64,000 nucleotides of DNA from Chaetomium olivaceum. Taxonomy: Eukaryota > Ascomycota > Sordariomycetes > Sordariales > Chaetomiaceae. The DNA lies in assembly GCA_039881045.1 (NCBI GenBank), contig JAYWVB010000012.1:372001-436000 (forward strand). Direction: 5' to 3'. The notes beneath the pieces are model-generated. The model saw only the letters and a list, made by a program, of their open reading frames with translations, was not told the origin of the DNA and did not search any database. The translations under genes and the position numbers were made by a program. Below are positions 11,027 to 21,366 of this stretch, in pieces (position 1 is the stretch's first letter; each line of letters opens with the position of its first letter).

Positions 11027-13062
11027 ATGGAGGGCACACAAGTTTGCTTGCGCATGCAAGGCGCCCTGCGGACCACATTACCCATGTTTCTGCGAGCCTT
11101 CTGTCCAACGGGACCGAAAGCGGCGAGCGTGGACGACGACGACCTGGATTGGATGAATGATCCGGAAAAGGTGGAATACATCCGGCAGCTTCTGGAATCC
11201 CTCTTTCAGTCCCGTTACATTGTCAACTGCTACAATATTGCTATCGCCATAGTCATCTCGGTATTTGCGGTGTGGCACTGGCACGAGACGAGGAGCGATA
11301 ACCGGAAATGGCGGATGCTGAGGCAACCACCCAGTACTGGCAGAGCTGACGGCACCGCTTCTCCTTCGGCTGCGTCGTCGTCAAGCAGCACAGTGGCAGG
11401 CACAGCAACACCACCTCCTGATGTCAAAGATATCGATGTTGAGCGGGTTCCTCTGTTGGTGCACGATAGAGCACCAACAAAGGCGCGGAAAGGGAACCAA
11501 ATCAGCAGAGCATTCAGAGCCTGGCTGGCATACCAACCGCCTCCCCTACCCGTTATCAACAGGACTCTCCCGTCCAACGGAACATCCCTCTTCATTTTTG
11601 CCTGGCTAGGCCTAAACATCTTCTTCCACTTCTACCGCCTCCCGATGCGCTGGGATTTCTTCTTCATCTTCGCCGATCGCACCGGCTGTATTTTCGTCGT
11701 TAACTTGCCTCTGCTCTATCTCCTCAGCGCCAAGAACCAACCACTCCGTCGCCTAACGGGTTACTCCTACGAAGCTCTCAACATCTTCCACCGGCGCGTG
11801 GGCGAGCTCCTCTGCTTTGAAGCCGTGGTGCATTTTGTCAGCATGATCCTCTGGCAGTTTCTGCTCGCGCGGGAGTGGCTGATTATCTCACGCTCCGCCT
11901 ACGCCTATTTCGCCCACCCGATCATCCTCTGCGGCATCGGGGCGTTGGCCTCGTACGAGATTCTTTATTTCACCTCGCTCGCCTCCTTCCGGCAGCGATG
12001 GTACGAGCTGTTCCTAGCCTCGCACGTCGTCCTCCAGATTGCCGCGCTCGCCTTCCTCTGGTTCCATTACGAAACCAGCCAACCCTACGTCGCCGTTGCC
12101 CTCCTCATTTTTGCGGCGGACCGCCTCATCTGGCGGCTGACTTTGAAGCGGACCACTCTCGAGGCAGACCTGCACATCCTCGACCGCGACACCTTCACCC
12201 TCTCCGCCAACTGGGACATCCCCCAACCCCAACACCCCCGGAACTGGTTCAGCCAACAATCCATCCTCCACGGCTGGCGCCCAACCGACCACGTCTTCCT
12301 GACCATCTCCGGCCTTGCCGGAAAGACATTCCACGCCCTACAAGCCCACCCCTTCACCATCGCCTCCGCCGCGCCCCCAGACGACCACGAGGGAAAGAAG
12401 AAGAAGAAGAAGAAGCACGCGTGGTTCACGCTCCTAATCCGCGCCCACGCAGGCTTCACCCGCGACCTGCTCAACCACGCCCTTCACTCTCCTCCTCCTC
12501 CTCGTCGCAGCGTCGGGTATCCGTGCGGCTAGACGGACCGTACGGCTCGCCCCACGCGCTGGGCATGCTGCGGGCGTCGGGGTGCGCGGTGCTGGTTGCG
12601 GGGGGCAGCGGGATTGCGGTGGCGTTTCCGTTGGTTTGGGCGCTTCTTCATCATCATGAGGAGGATGATGATGATGATGAATACCAAGGTGGGGATGGGG
12701 GGGAGGGGGTTCGGGGTGGGATGTCAGGGCCGGGAGGGAGGAAGGGGCGGCGGAGGAAGGTGTGTCTGCTGTGGGTGACGCATTCGCGGGAGCATCGGGA
12801 GTGGGTGCCGAGTCAGCAGCTTGATGTGCTGGTGGAGCGGGGACTGGAGTTGGTGGTTCCGGAGCCGACGGCCGAGGCAGGGCGGCCGGATGTGGTGGGC
12901 TTGGTGGGCGGGTGGATTGGGGAAGCGGCGGTTGCTGGGGTGGAGGTGGGCGTGGTGGTCTCGGGGCCGGATGGATTGAATCGGGCTGTGAGGAATGTGT
13001 GTGCTGGGGAGATTGGGAGAGGGAGGGAAGTGCGGGTGGCAGTGGAGAAGTTTGGGTGGTGA
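11027..13062 (+). pseudogene. Ferric-reductase (FRE/NOX-type) flavocytochrome, one frame break
   Basis: Membrane metalloreductase that would pass electrons from NADPH through FAD and two haems to extracellular Fe(III)/Cu(II). It appears as one long exon. A TM segment IVNCYNIAIAIVISVFAVWH is followed by a linker and then the ferric-reductase TM domain. Its haem-ligand His positions can be seen in ALNIFHRRVG ... AVVHFVSMI and in ASHVVLQIAALAFLWFHY. Next come the FAD-binding HPFTIAS block and FTLLIRAHAGFTRDLL. The NAD(P)-binding half starts RLDGPYGSPHALG and VLVAGGSGIAVAFPLVWALL. The two halves lie in different frames. The switch falls in the CTC-repeat at about 12480-12520, where no usable intron exists. 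A Lys7 run and a His/Glu/Asp run are also present. Either a slippage mutation or an assembly indel. Confidence 0.8.
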
Positions 13063-13269
13063 TTGAGGGGGATACGTATGACGCACTTGGGCGTGGGTGT
13101 GTTGCATACCGGCGTTTTGGATACGATTGGGAGCATGATAGATAAGCATAGTACGTAGCAGCTGGAAGATCGAGTATAGAAGTCGTAGAAAGGTGTTCAT
13201 TCACTACAAGAGGAATCCCATATTTCTAACCATCCTGGCCTAAAACCCAGTCCCCCCTGCTATTTTACT

Positions 13270-13605
13270 CTACCGTGAAGCCCCTTTCCACTCGCCCGCC
13301 TTTTTCACTCCTTCGGCCGTCTCCCGTGCGCCGCCCTCCACGCCGGAGCCGATGTTGCTCACAGCATCACCCACGGGTTTACCGGTTTGGCCCGTAACAC
13401 TATTGACTGTCTCGCCGACCCCGCGCGTCGCGGCGCCCACGATGCTGCCGGCCGTGTTCGTCAGCCCCCCGACCGTGTTTCCCAAGATAGAAGTAGCTCC
13501 CTTAGCAGCTCCCGCGATATTCCCCTGGATGTTGCTGTCGTTGCTCGTCGTGGTATTTAGGCTCTTGTTGGTTTTGGTGTTGAAGGGGTTGGTAGAGTCG
13601 GACAT
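13270..13605 (-). CDS. Small Gly/Ala/Thr-rich hydrophilic protein (LEA-like), 111 aa
   Basis: Single exon, ATG at 13605. The protein is low-complexity and repetitive, with spaced ILGNTVGGLTNTAGSIVGAA and VNSVTGQTGKPVGDAVSNIG blocks, almost no aromatics and no Cys. Such amphipathic Gly/Ala/Val/Thr repeats recall fungal LEA-like or CsbD-like stress proteins, but no family is certain. It is convergent with the reductase gene. Start choice: a single Met in good context, immediately followed by SDSTNPFN. Confidence 0.65.
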   Translation of the reverse strand: MSDSTNPFNTKTNKSLNTTTSNDSNIQGNIAGAAKGATSILGNTVGGLTNTAGSIVGAATRGVGETVNSVTGQTGKPVGDAVSNIGSGVEGGARETAEGVKKAGEWKGASR

Positions 13606-14313
13606 TTTGACGTGATTTTGAATGATAGGTATTGCTTGATGATTGGTGAAAAGGTTTGTGATAAGATGCAGTGAGTAAATTACAACGGGCGTAGGGTTGT
13701 AAGTCCAGAGGTTGAAGTACTCAGGGGTTCAGGGGCGAGGTGGATGTTGACGTAGCCTGACGTCACATACGTCCTGAAACAGGTTCAGATCAACAACATA
13801 TCTAGAATTTGAGCCTCAACGCACTGACCTGGCCTGGTTAGGGCTGCATCGAAATAGAGTCGCACGTGAGTTGGTCTTTCAGCCATGTTGGATAACATAA
13901 TAAGTCTTGAGAGTGCTCAGGTCCATCCGCTGGACGATAGGTGTTTAGGCTCTGACGGTGCAATCAATCAATTTTGCCGTTTCTCCTATTGAGAAATGGT
14001 CGCTCGGCAAATCAAGTTTCACACCGCTTCGGTAACTACTGGTTGGTCAATCAGTCGTGTGTGCGTTGTCAGCACAGCCTCCCGCAACGTTGCCCGCCTG
14101 CCGGCCGCCTGCGGGTTGCTTACTACACGAATGCACATGTTAAACCCCAGACAGCGGTGAGGTATTATGGAGTGTGCAAAATGCAAACGGTTATCGCGGA
14201 ATGCTCAAACTCAGAATCGCGCTGTGGTTTAGTGGTGGGTGTGTGTCTAAATGACGGCGCTTCAGGTAGTGGACCTCTTCAGGAGGATACATTCAGGTTG
14301 GCATCACATGGCT
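13606..14313. other. Intergenic, no gene seen
   Basis: Upstream region of the 13270-13605 gene and downstream flank of the CorA-like pseudogene. No supported coding sequence. Confidence 0.4.
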
Positions 14314-16334
14314 CTAACAAGCGGCAAACGAATTCATTTCTGCACAAGCGGTACGATAAGGTATTCCCTTTAAAACATGCTTTGGAAACCCCCTCAAATT
14401 GGTTCCGCCTCGGATTCCCGTTCTCGAGCCTGGTGACCTACACCTGTTCTTTTTCCACCTCCTATTCTCCCCGTCAATACCTACCTTCTCTGCCATCTCC
14501 GCCCATGCCTTGCCCAGCGAAGCCCGCACATCCGACCAAAACATGGCAGCACACGTCGCCACCGACGCCGCAATAGCCGTCGCTACGAACGCGGATATTG
14601 GGGGGAAACTTTCCTGCAGCTCCTTCAGATTCATCCCAAACGCCGACGTAACCAGCGCCAACGGCAAAAAAAAAAAACCGATGCCAGCTTCGTCAACCGA
14701 GTCACTTCCGCCGCCTGCGCGATGGCCCGCTCTCCGCACACCAACTGTGAATAGCTCACCAAGAACTCCATTGCTGACTCGCAGTCCTGTCGCATGATAA
14801 CGCACCGCCGTTGCAGCGCTTCGTGGTCCTGCCGCAGACTAGCCTGTAGCGCCTCCTTGCGCGCGGCGATATCCGTCCCCTTCATCGCACGCGGCCATGT
14901 GCTCGCGCCGCCTCTATCAATCCACTGAAGGTTCTCGGCGAGAGCGGACTCGACGCGGTAAATGATGCGGGAGCAGTGGCGCAGCCGCTCGAGTTTGGCG
15001 TCGAGCAGGGCAATTTCCGTACCGCGGTCTTCATCGATGCTGATGGAGAGGTAGTTGAGAAGCTGGACAAAGGAGAGTGCTGATGTGGTAAGAAGGCTGG
15101 CGAGCAGGAAGAATGGGTCTTCTGAGAGGAGGCGCATGTCGGTCTCGTCTTGGACAACGATGTTCCGGGATGGATGCAATTGGCCGAAGGAAGCCGACGG
15201 GGGTAAGTCGCTACTGCTGTTACTATTGCTGTTGCCGAGAAAGGGTGAGCTTGCGCCGGGGGAGAGGCACCGGCGGGGTGTGAAGCGGGCGCTCAAATGG
15301 TTCGGAGATGATAGGGGCGTTGAATGGGACGATTGGGACGGTGCCGACGGCAGTGCCGCTTTTTAGGGCAGTGGCGCCACTGTGATAGTTTGTCCAGGGA
15401 AGGCGATCGTCTTCGAGGAGGGAACTCCCGATGTCGGTGAGGTAGACGGCTGGGAAGGAGACAGGTCATTAATTTGGGACGAGGGCATGTTGCAAGTGGT
15501 GAAGCTGAACTTACCGACCCACGACGACTTATTCGGGACTACTGTGAAGGAGATAGTTTGCTCTACGCTGCAGTAGTAGGCGTCATGCTGATTTGCCTCT
15601 CGGTATCTGGTTGCGCCATACTGGTTCTCTATGAGAAGGCGCTTTTCGTATTGTCGGCATGCTTCTTCGACTTCTGACCTCCTCTGAAGGCACGACTTCA
15701 CGCCGGGTCCTTCAACCAGGGACTTAACTAGGCTCGTGAAACGGATACGAATGATGTCTTCCTGTCTTGAGGGCAAGGTGGGGAGGGTGTAGAAGCCATA
15801 CTAGTCATTCTGATTACCAAAAATATGTCCTATGAAGAACTCCGGGCGTAGGTTCCATCTCTGAGCCAGCTGTAGAATGGCATCGCGGGATGGGAATCCC
15901 TCTAGCATGACCAAGCGCGGTTTCTCTGAGGAAGCGGACTATTTCAGGGAGTCGAAAGGGAATGACGCAGGATAGGATATTGAAGACGCAGCCGATCGAG
16001 CTTCAAATACTCTTGGCTTCAAACTCTCTTCTGGGTTGCTCGGGCTGAGGTATGTCTTCTCAAGTTGAAGGTAGTCGACTAGGGCTTCATAGTAACTGAA
16101 AGCCTCCGGATCAATCTGATAACAGGATCGAATATATCCCGCGTAGGTTGGGCGCCGAGGTGTGTTGCTAGATGTTTCTGAGTTCAACCTCGTCGTTATG
16201 GGCTGCGGGTCGGTGTGTCGGCGGCTGTTCATGACTAAATTTTCGCGTACTTGGTAGGAATCGGTAGGTAACGCAGCGCGGACCATGCACGGCATTTTGT
16301 ATGTGAGAATTACGACCAGGCTGAGAACGATCAT
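14314..16334 (-). pseudogene. CorA-like Mg2+/metal-ion transporter relic
   Basis: Read from 16334 downward. The N-terminal block carries PTYAGYIRSCYQIDPEAFSY. Next comes LVMLEGFPSRDAILQLAQRW followed by YGFYTLPTLPSRQEDIIRIR, then AYYCSVEQTISFTVV, a probable intron at about 15456-15520, a long helical middle region, and a C-terminal TM pair with the CorA signature GMN in ALVTSAFGMNLKELQ. It is broken in at least four ways: in-frame stops near 15942 and 15810, a frame change between about 15290 and 15400, and a 12-T run (14666-14677) that puts TM1 out of frame just before GMN. The arrangement matches fungal CorA-like/heat-shock-induced metal transporters. With this many lesions it is a pseudogene unless the assembly is poor. 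Confidence 0.8.
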
Positions 16335-16589
16335 GTCCCGCGTTTCATTTTAGCTGAATGGGCGTGCATGGAGGCTGGGCGCTAGCAAGCCTCGAATGTC
16401 CCTTTTTTTTTTTGGGGCACTTTCAGGTCTTAACTAAGGTACCGAACGAAAAAGTGGGAGAGTGGCGGCCTGTGCCACCCACCCCTTTCCAGCCAGCCAG
16501 TGGGCTTTATTCGAGATGTGGCGCTTCGGGCGTCAATCAAAAGCAGCCTTTTCCGGTTGCCTTGTGCCCCGGCCGCATACCTACATGTT
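16335..16589. other. Intergenic flank left of the truncated LINE
   Basis: About 255 bases between the CorA-like relic and the LINE insertion. No gene seen. Confidence 0.4.
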
Positions 16590-16605
16590 CCTACAACGGT
16601 ATTTA
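16590..16605. repeat. Target-site duplication, left copy
   Basis: CCTACAACGGTATTTA, repeated exactly at 17618-17633 on the other side of the truncated LINE. Confidence 0.9.
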
Positions 16606-17617
16606 TTATTATTCATACTCCGCTATGCCCTAAGGCGTGCCGGACCCTCAGCTATTTAATGTACAGGAAAACCGCGCCCTCGCGGGCCGGATGAAAAACC
16701 CATACCGACAGTTAAGGAAAGTACATGTGCGTGAGCCTGCGTATACAAAGAGAGGAGGCCTCCTGGCCTCCGAGGGAGGTGCGTGCTAGGCCGCCGCTTC
16801 CAGCTCAAGCCTCCTGGCCAAACTGAACATCATCAGCCTCCCTGAGTCCATTAGCCATTCCAGGACCCTCCCCGCGAGCCGTGCCGATGTAGGATCAATA
16901 CCGTGTAGAACAGAGTAAAAGTCCCGTCGCGTTCGAATATCAGTTCTCTCCCATCTTCGAGTCAGCGGTGGAGCCAAACACCACACCACCAGGTGTTCGG
17001 CAGTCTCCCGTCCCTCGCACTGGCACTGGCAGGACTCCCCGTGTAAACAGAAAGTCCCGTAGGCCTACTGCCCCTGTCCGGATCTGGACCAGCAGCAGAG
17101 AGCTCTTCGCCTTGCTCAGGCCGTCGTGTCGTCTTAGGGTTTCGTCCCGGAACAGCGTCTCCCGCTGATGGTCAAGGTCGTCCGCCGGTCTGATGACTGC
17201 TCTGCCGTCTCCTTCCTTCAGCCACCTCGCTCTCCAGGCGTCCTCTACCACACTGTCCGTGTCTGCGGCTCCCCCCGTCCAGCGCGCGATCGTGCTCGCG
17301 GCTTTCTCCACTGCCGTGGGCTCCTGCAGTCCCACGGTTCGCCGCCGGCCCCTGTTGCCGCTCCTCGGGCGGAGCCTCTGCTGTATCTTGCGACAGGCAG
17401 TGAGAATGATCCCCCCTGCGGTCCTCTTGCCGCCCTGGCCGTCGTCCAGGTCGGTTCGCTGGAGTCTGGTTTCAAAGTCTGCAAGCCGTTTGTTGAAATA
17501 CAGGTCTAACGGTGGCACCCACGTCTCCGTCTCGAGGTTGCGAATGGGAGTGGCTTTGAAGGCTCCCGCCACAATCCGCAAGCTTTTGTTCTGGACCTTC
17601 CCGAGGGCCCGGTGATG
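16606..17617 (-). mobile_element. 5'-truncated Tad1-like LINE (3' end of ORF2 and 3' UTR)
   Basis: Same family as the long copy at 40015-44507, with about 1 kb of collinear, largely identical sequence. On the minus strand it begins inside ORF2 (region of LRIVAGAFKATPIRNLETET) and runs through the ORF2 C-terminus ending LARRLELEAAA (stop near 16786). It continues through the 3' UTR to an (AAT)n-type tail. Differences from the long copy cluster at about 17020-17220 and include a short deletion that shifts ORF2. Exact 16-bp target-site duplications flank it. It is a dead-on-arrival insertion typical of target-primed reverse transcription. It cannot encode a functional protein. Confidence 0.92.
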
Positions 17618-17633
17618 CCTACAACGGTATTTA
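17618..17633. repeat. Target-site duplication, right copy
   Basis: Exact repeat of 16590-16605. It fixes the 5' junction of the truncated LINE at 17617/17618. Confidence 0.9.
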
Positions 17634-17879
17634 TACAGGAGGGGCTAGAACAAAAGACGGTCATTGGAACCAGAACGGAGGACACCACGCTCTGATTCTT
17701 CAATTGGAAGAAGCTCTGCGCCAAGAGCCGGGCTGACCAGTAGAGAAGGAAAACCCTTTCTGCCTGACAGACCGTGAGCTAAAGAGCATGTCAAAAGTGG
17801 CGACGCCGAGGGAGTAAAATAAAGCCTGACCTGGATAGCTCTCCTAAAGTTAAGTTTACAAATACTTTGCGGTAGCCGC

Positions 17880-19911
17880 CTCGCCCATCCAGCTCAACGG
17901 TTCTTACCAACATAAGCCACGTTTCGGAACTCCATCTGCGTCATAGAACCACCGTAGGTCTGAGAAGATAACTCTGCTGCTGGGAGGATGGAAGGGAGCA
18001 CAGACTGGGAGCTATGGAAAAGCAGACCCGCGAGATAACAACAGTGGGGCCAAGTACATGAGTGAAGGACCAACGGTCCAGTACCGTGATAGTGTGTGCC
18101 TCTTGGGCCGTGTGCTCTGAAAATTCTTTGGCTGGAAACTGAGTCTGCTTCACTTCTGTCTAAGAAGGCCGAATCGCAAAAGCACATATCAGGCTGATTG
18201 AATAAATCAGCTACACACAACTCGTTAGAATATACAGAATTTTGGTGGTTATAGGGCTAGGATGAAAGCTTACACCAAGCAAGTTCTGGACCAGCGGCTC
18301 CCCTATTAGCATGCCGATCTGTTCAACGAGAAACACGGCGCTGTACAATGTGCCGCTGCACCGGGGGTCGATCCATGTCGTGACGAGTGATAATAGCGTC
18401 GAGCGGGCACCAAAATCCGAGGCTGTAGATCATCGTGGCTGTATGTGGTGAGAAAGGCTGCAGAAGGTGGATGGTGGATGGATGATAGAACCTACCTGCA
18501 ATCAAAAAACACTGAGTTTGTAGCGAAGGCAAGTAGAAGCGATCCGGTTATAGTAGCCAAACTAGCCTGTACGATCCAAGATTGAGGGCTTGAACTGAGG
18601 GCTTAAAGCGCTGGGTAATGAAGCGGATCAAGGAGGCATGATAAAAAAGAGCAGCAACAGGTTGACAAGGGCAACTTCGCTGATGAGGCCATTTGTCTAC
18701 TCTGCGAGTTAGTGTGATAGATACCGAAAAAGCACGAAGTACCGACTTGCCCTGGAGACTTCCAACTAAATTGAGCGGATGCATATTGTACGAGGGCGCG
18801 AAGGGAGATGTCCCTGAAGGTGCCAACAAGAAAAATGGCTACCGCTAGTCGCATATTGCGTGCTTGAGAAAACGAATTGGAGAGTCGGTATTGATCAGCT
18901 GAGGTATGAATAAAGGTACGGAGAACACCGGGCCCCTCTCGTGAGTCATCTACGTCTCCGGTTTGATGGGTACTTCTGGCTATGGACTGATGATGCATCG
19001 TCTTGAGGCATAATTTGCAAGAAGAGGGAAGGCTGAGAACAGCAAAAGATAGCTGATGATGAAAGGAGAGAGGCGAGATATCGGCGTAACGGACGATATC
19101 GCGGGAGCGATAAGCTCGTGAAGATGAAGCAAGAGTAAACTGGTAAAGGCCCCGGGTCCTATGGATGTGAGCTCGCCCCCGATGCGATATGCATGAACGG
19201 GCCTAAATTAGAGCATACCTATTCTCCTGGGTGCATGCTTTTGCGACCATGGCGGCAAGCAGCATTTCAGCCGCGTATCGGCCTCCTCCTACCAGTAAGA
19301 AGATGGAGAAGCCCATACCCACTTGATGGGGATTACATGGCTGTTGGCTACCTCGGTTTAAGTTTTTCTAAGCGGAAATGCAAAGTCCCGGATCGCTTAC
19401 CGATGACCAGTGTCCACGTTAAACTCATCAACATGCCCGTCACGATGACCATGAACAGCCCGTGGTGATCTCGATAACTAGCAATGCGTCCGATGGGCAA
19501 GGCAACAATAATGGCTGTGTTACATTAGTGCCAACTCATGAATGAATTTAAACGAATATTAATGGGCCTTGCCGGAAAGAGTCTCAAAGGAAGCCATCAG
19601 CCTCGGAGTTCAGCCAAGGTCCGTTGGATGGGCGGGATCTTGCAGAGTTCACGATTCGGGATATCTCCATGATAGTATCGCATGCACACGCCTTGCTCTA
19701 AAACAGACACCATGGGCACCGTAATGATCACGACGGCAAGCTCGCACACAAGTTCGAGTGCAAGACAGTATTTGAAGCTCGGGGAAAAGTCGAGCCAAAT
19801 GTCCAGGATCGGGTGTGGTTTGCGATGGTTCTGGCCATCAACCACGGCATCTGCACGAGGTTGCGAGCCAAGGAGCGGCGCATCCTCTCGCTCCATACCT
19901 AATCGCCGCAT
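17880..19911 (-). pseudogene. Major facilitator superfamily transporter relic
   Basis: Multi-exon MFS gene read from 19911. The N-terminus MEREDAPLLGSQP is followed by TM1 (about 19790-19700, LALELVCELAVVIITVPMVS). Other TM blocks are ALPIGRIASYRDHHGLFMVI (about 19517-19402), MGFSIFLLVGGGRYAAEML (about 19320-19222), NMRLAVAIFLVGTFRDISLR (about 18860-18790), ALVNLLLLFFIMPP (about 18670-18620), SLLLAFATNSVF (about 18530) and YSAVFLVEQIGMLIGEPLVQ (about 18345-18270). The blocks keep MFS order, but frames break at about 19605, 18625, 18495 (T6 run) and 18415 (TTTT run). Fungal MFS pumps of this type export drugs or metabolites; the substrate is unknown. Treated as a pseudogene. Confidence 0.72.
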
Positions 19912-20485
19912 GCAAGTTTAGATAATGTCAAGCCAACGAACTGCGAGGGAACACAACACCTTCTTGGGGCGATAGGCTGCTGTTACCGTCCTCGAGAGGC
20001 TGGGAATCCGTGGGCATCCGATTTGGGGTGTCGCTGTGCGATGCCAGATCAACAGAAGAAGAAGTCAGAATTGGTGTGATGGTCGTTCTACTGGAATTGT
20101 CTATTTTTGTTGTTCATCAAATGGAAAGGGTTCGGTGTGTTGGGTTTGTCGGGTAGACCGGGAAAATGACTCGGGACTGACTTGGCCATAGTCATGTGAC
20201 AATGAGGCCCCCATTTACCCTATCCTGGCTGTGAATTTACCCGCATGCGCAGTTGGTAACTCAGCTACCTTAATCATAGTGTTATTCCTGATTGTCACAT
20301 GACGACGAGGCTCCAATTCACTTCGCCATTCCGACAACGACGACAGCTTCTGGTCTTGGTTGTTGTTCAAAGGCTGCTTTTTCTTGTCCTTGTAGCCGCC
20401 AGTTCCGGACTCTCTTGAACGAACAGGGAACTTTATGACAACTCGACAAAAGAAGCATCGTGTTTCGCACCACGCCACCATCAAA
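19912..20485. other. Intergenic, divergent promoters of the MFS relic and the 20486 gene
   Basis: No supported coding sequence. The frame is open upstream of 20486 to an earlier in-frame ATG (20435), which would add 17 basic residues to the next gene. Confidence 0.4.
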
Positions 20486-20807
20486 ATGGGTCGCTCATAT
20501 CAGAAAAACCCGAGTACAACCTCCAAAACTCCACCGCGTAAGTCCATATTTGCAAAGCAAGCCCTCACTGATAACCCCGTTGATCCCCAGAAAACCCTCT
20601 TGATTAGAATGGAAAGACCAAATCCGCCACAAATACTGCGGCGCCCTCGACAACGGCCGCGAGGGTAAGCCCAACAAGGTCCACCGCTGCGAGGCCTGCC
20701 TCGCCGTCAAGGCCCGCCAGAGCAAGTTCCGCGACGGGCCGGGCGACATCAAGCTCGGGAGGAAGCAGAAGATGAACTTGAAGTTTGGCGGTGGCGAGGA
20801 GTCATAG
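20486..20807 (+). CDS. Small basic Cys-containing protein, 83 aa, unknown function
   Basis: Two exons (20486-20537 and 20608-20807; 70-bp intron) give an 83-residue, Lys/Arg-rich protein starting MGRSYQKNPS. The core has HKYCGALDNGREGKPNKVHR followed by CEACLAVKARQSK: a Cys, a CxxC and two His that could bind one metal ion. The frame is intact. An alternative start 51 nt upstream (MTTRQKK...) is possible. A nuclear or nucleic-acid-binding role is only suggested by the charge. Family not recognised. Confidence 0.68.
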
Positions 20808-21366
20808 TGGCGCGATGTGGGAGTGCTAGGTCTTGGAGACCTTAACGGATGGGTATTTTGGGAGAAATAAATATCTTGATTTGGAATGTTGGGCTGTTCT
20901 CCTTGATTTTGATTGCAGTTGGTCCAGAGGTTAGCAGTACCAGTAGAGGTTCTCTGGCGGCACTGGGTGGCTGTTGCTGTTTGCCTTTCCTTTACAGGCT
21001 TGTTTATCGTGCATATCTGAGATGAAGAGATAGAGAGAATAGATTCTCCTACTGCTTTGATGACCGAAAGATGTGTGTCGGCTTTGCCTGGTGTGCAATG
21101 ACCCGTTCCTTCCATTTGATCTTCACATTCCACGCACAATGCCAATGCCGAGTCGGTGAAGCAAACATGCCCGGTTAGGCAGGTTCTCATCCCCAACAGA
21201 GTTCACACAACACGGGCACCGAGACCCTCCAGCGCCCAATCACGGCGATACGTGTTTCCAATTTCATCATATACTACATGTCAAAGCGACTCGGTATGTT
21301 TTCTCACTGCTCACTACAAACCCCAACCTCAGTAATTCCATTCCTTGCGGAAGACTGGACCCCACC
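20808..21366. other. Intergenic, no gene seen
   Basis: 3' flank of the small Cys gene and promoter of the amidase-like gene. A long minus-strand open frame over this area lacks any motif and is treated as a shadow. Confidence 0.4.

Noticed and set aside
12434..13204. 256-codon Pro/His/Thr-rich minus-strand frame
   Set aside because: Shadow of the Gly/Val-rich NAD-binding half of the ferric-reductase-like gene.
20495..21196. 233-codon minus-strand open frame
   Set aside because: Antisense to the spliced 83-aa gene, with no recognisable domain.
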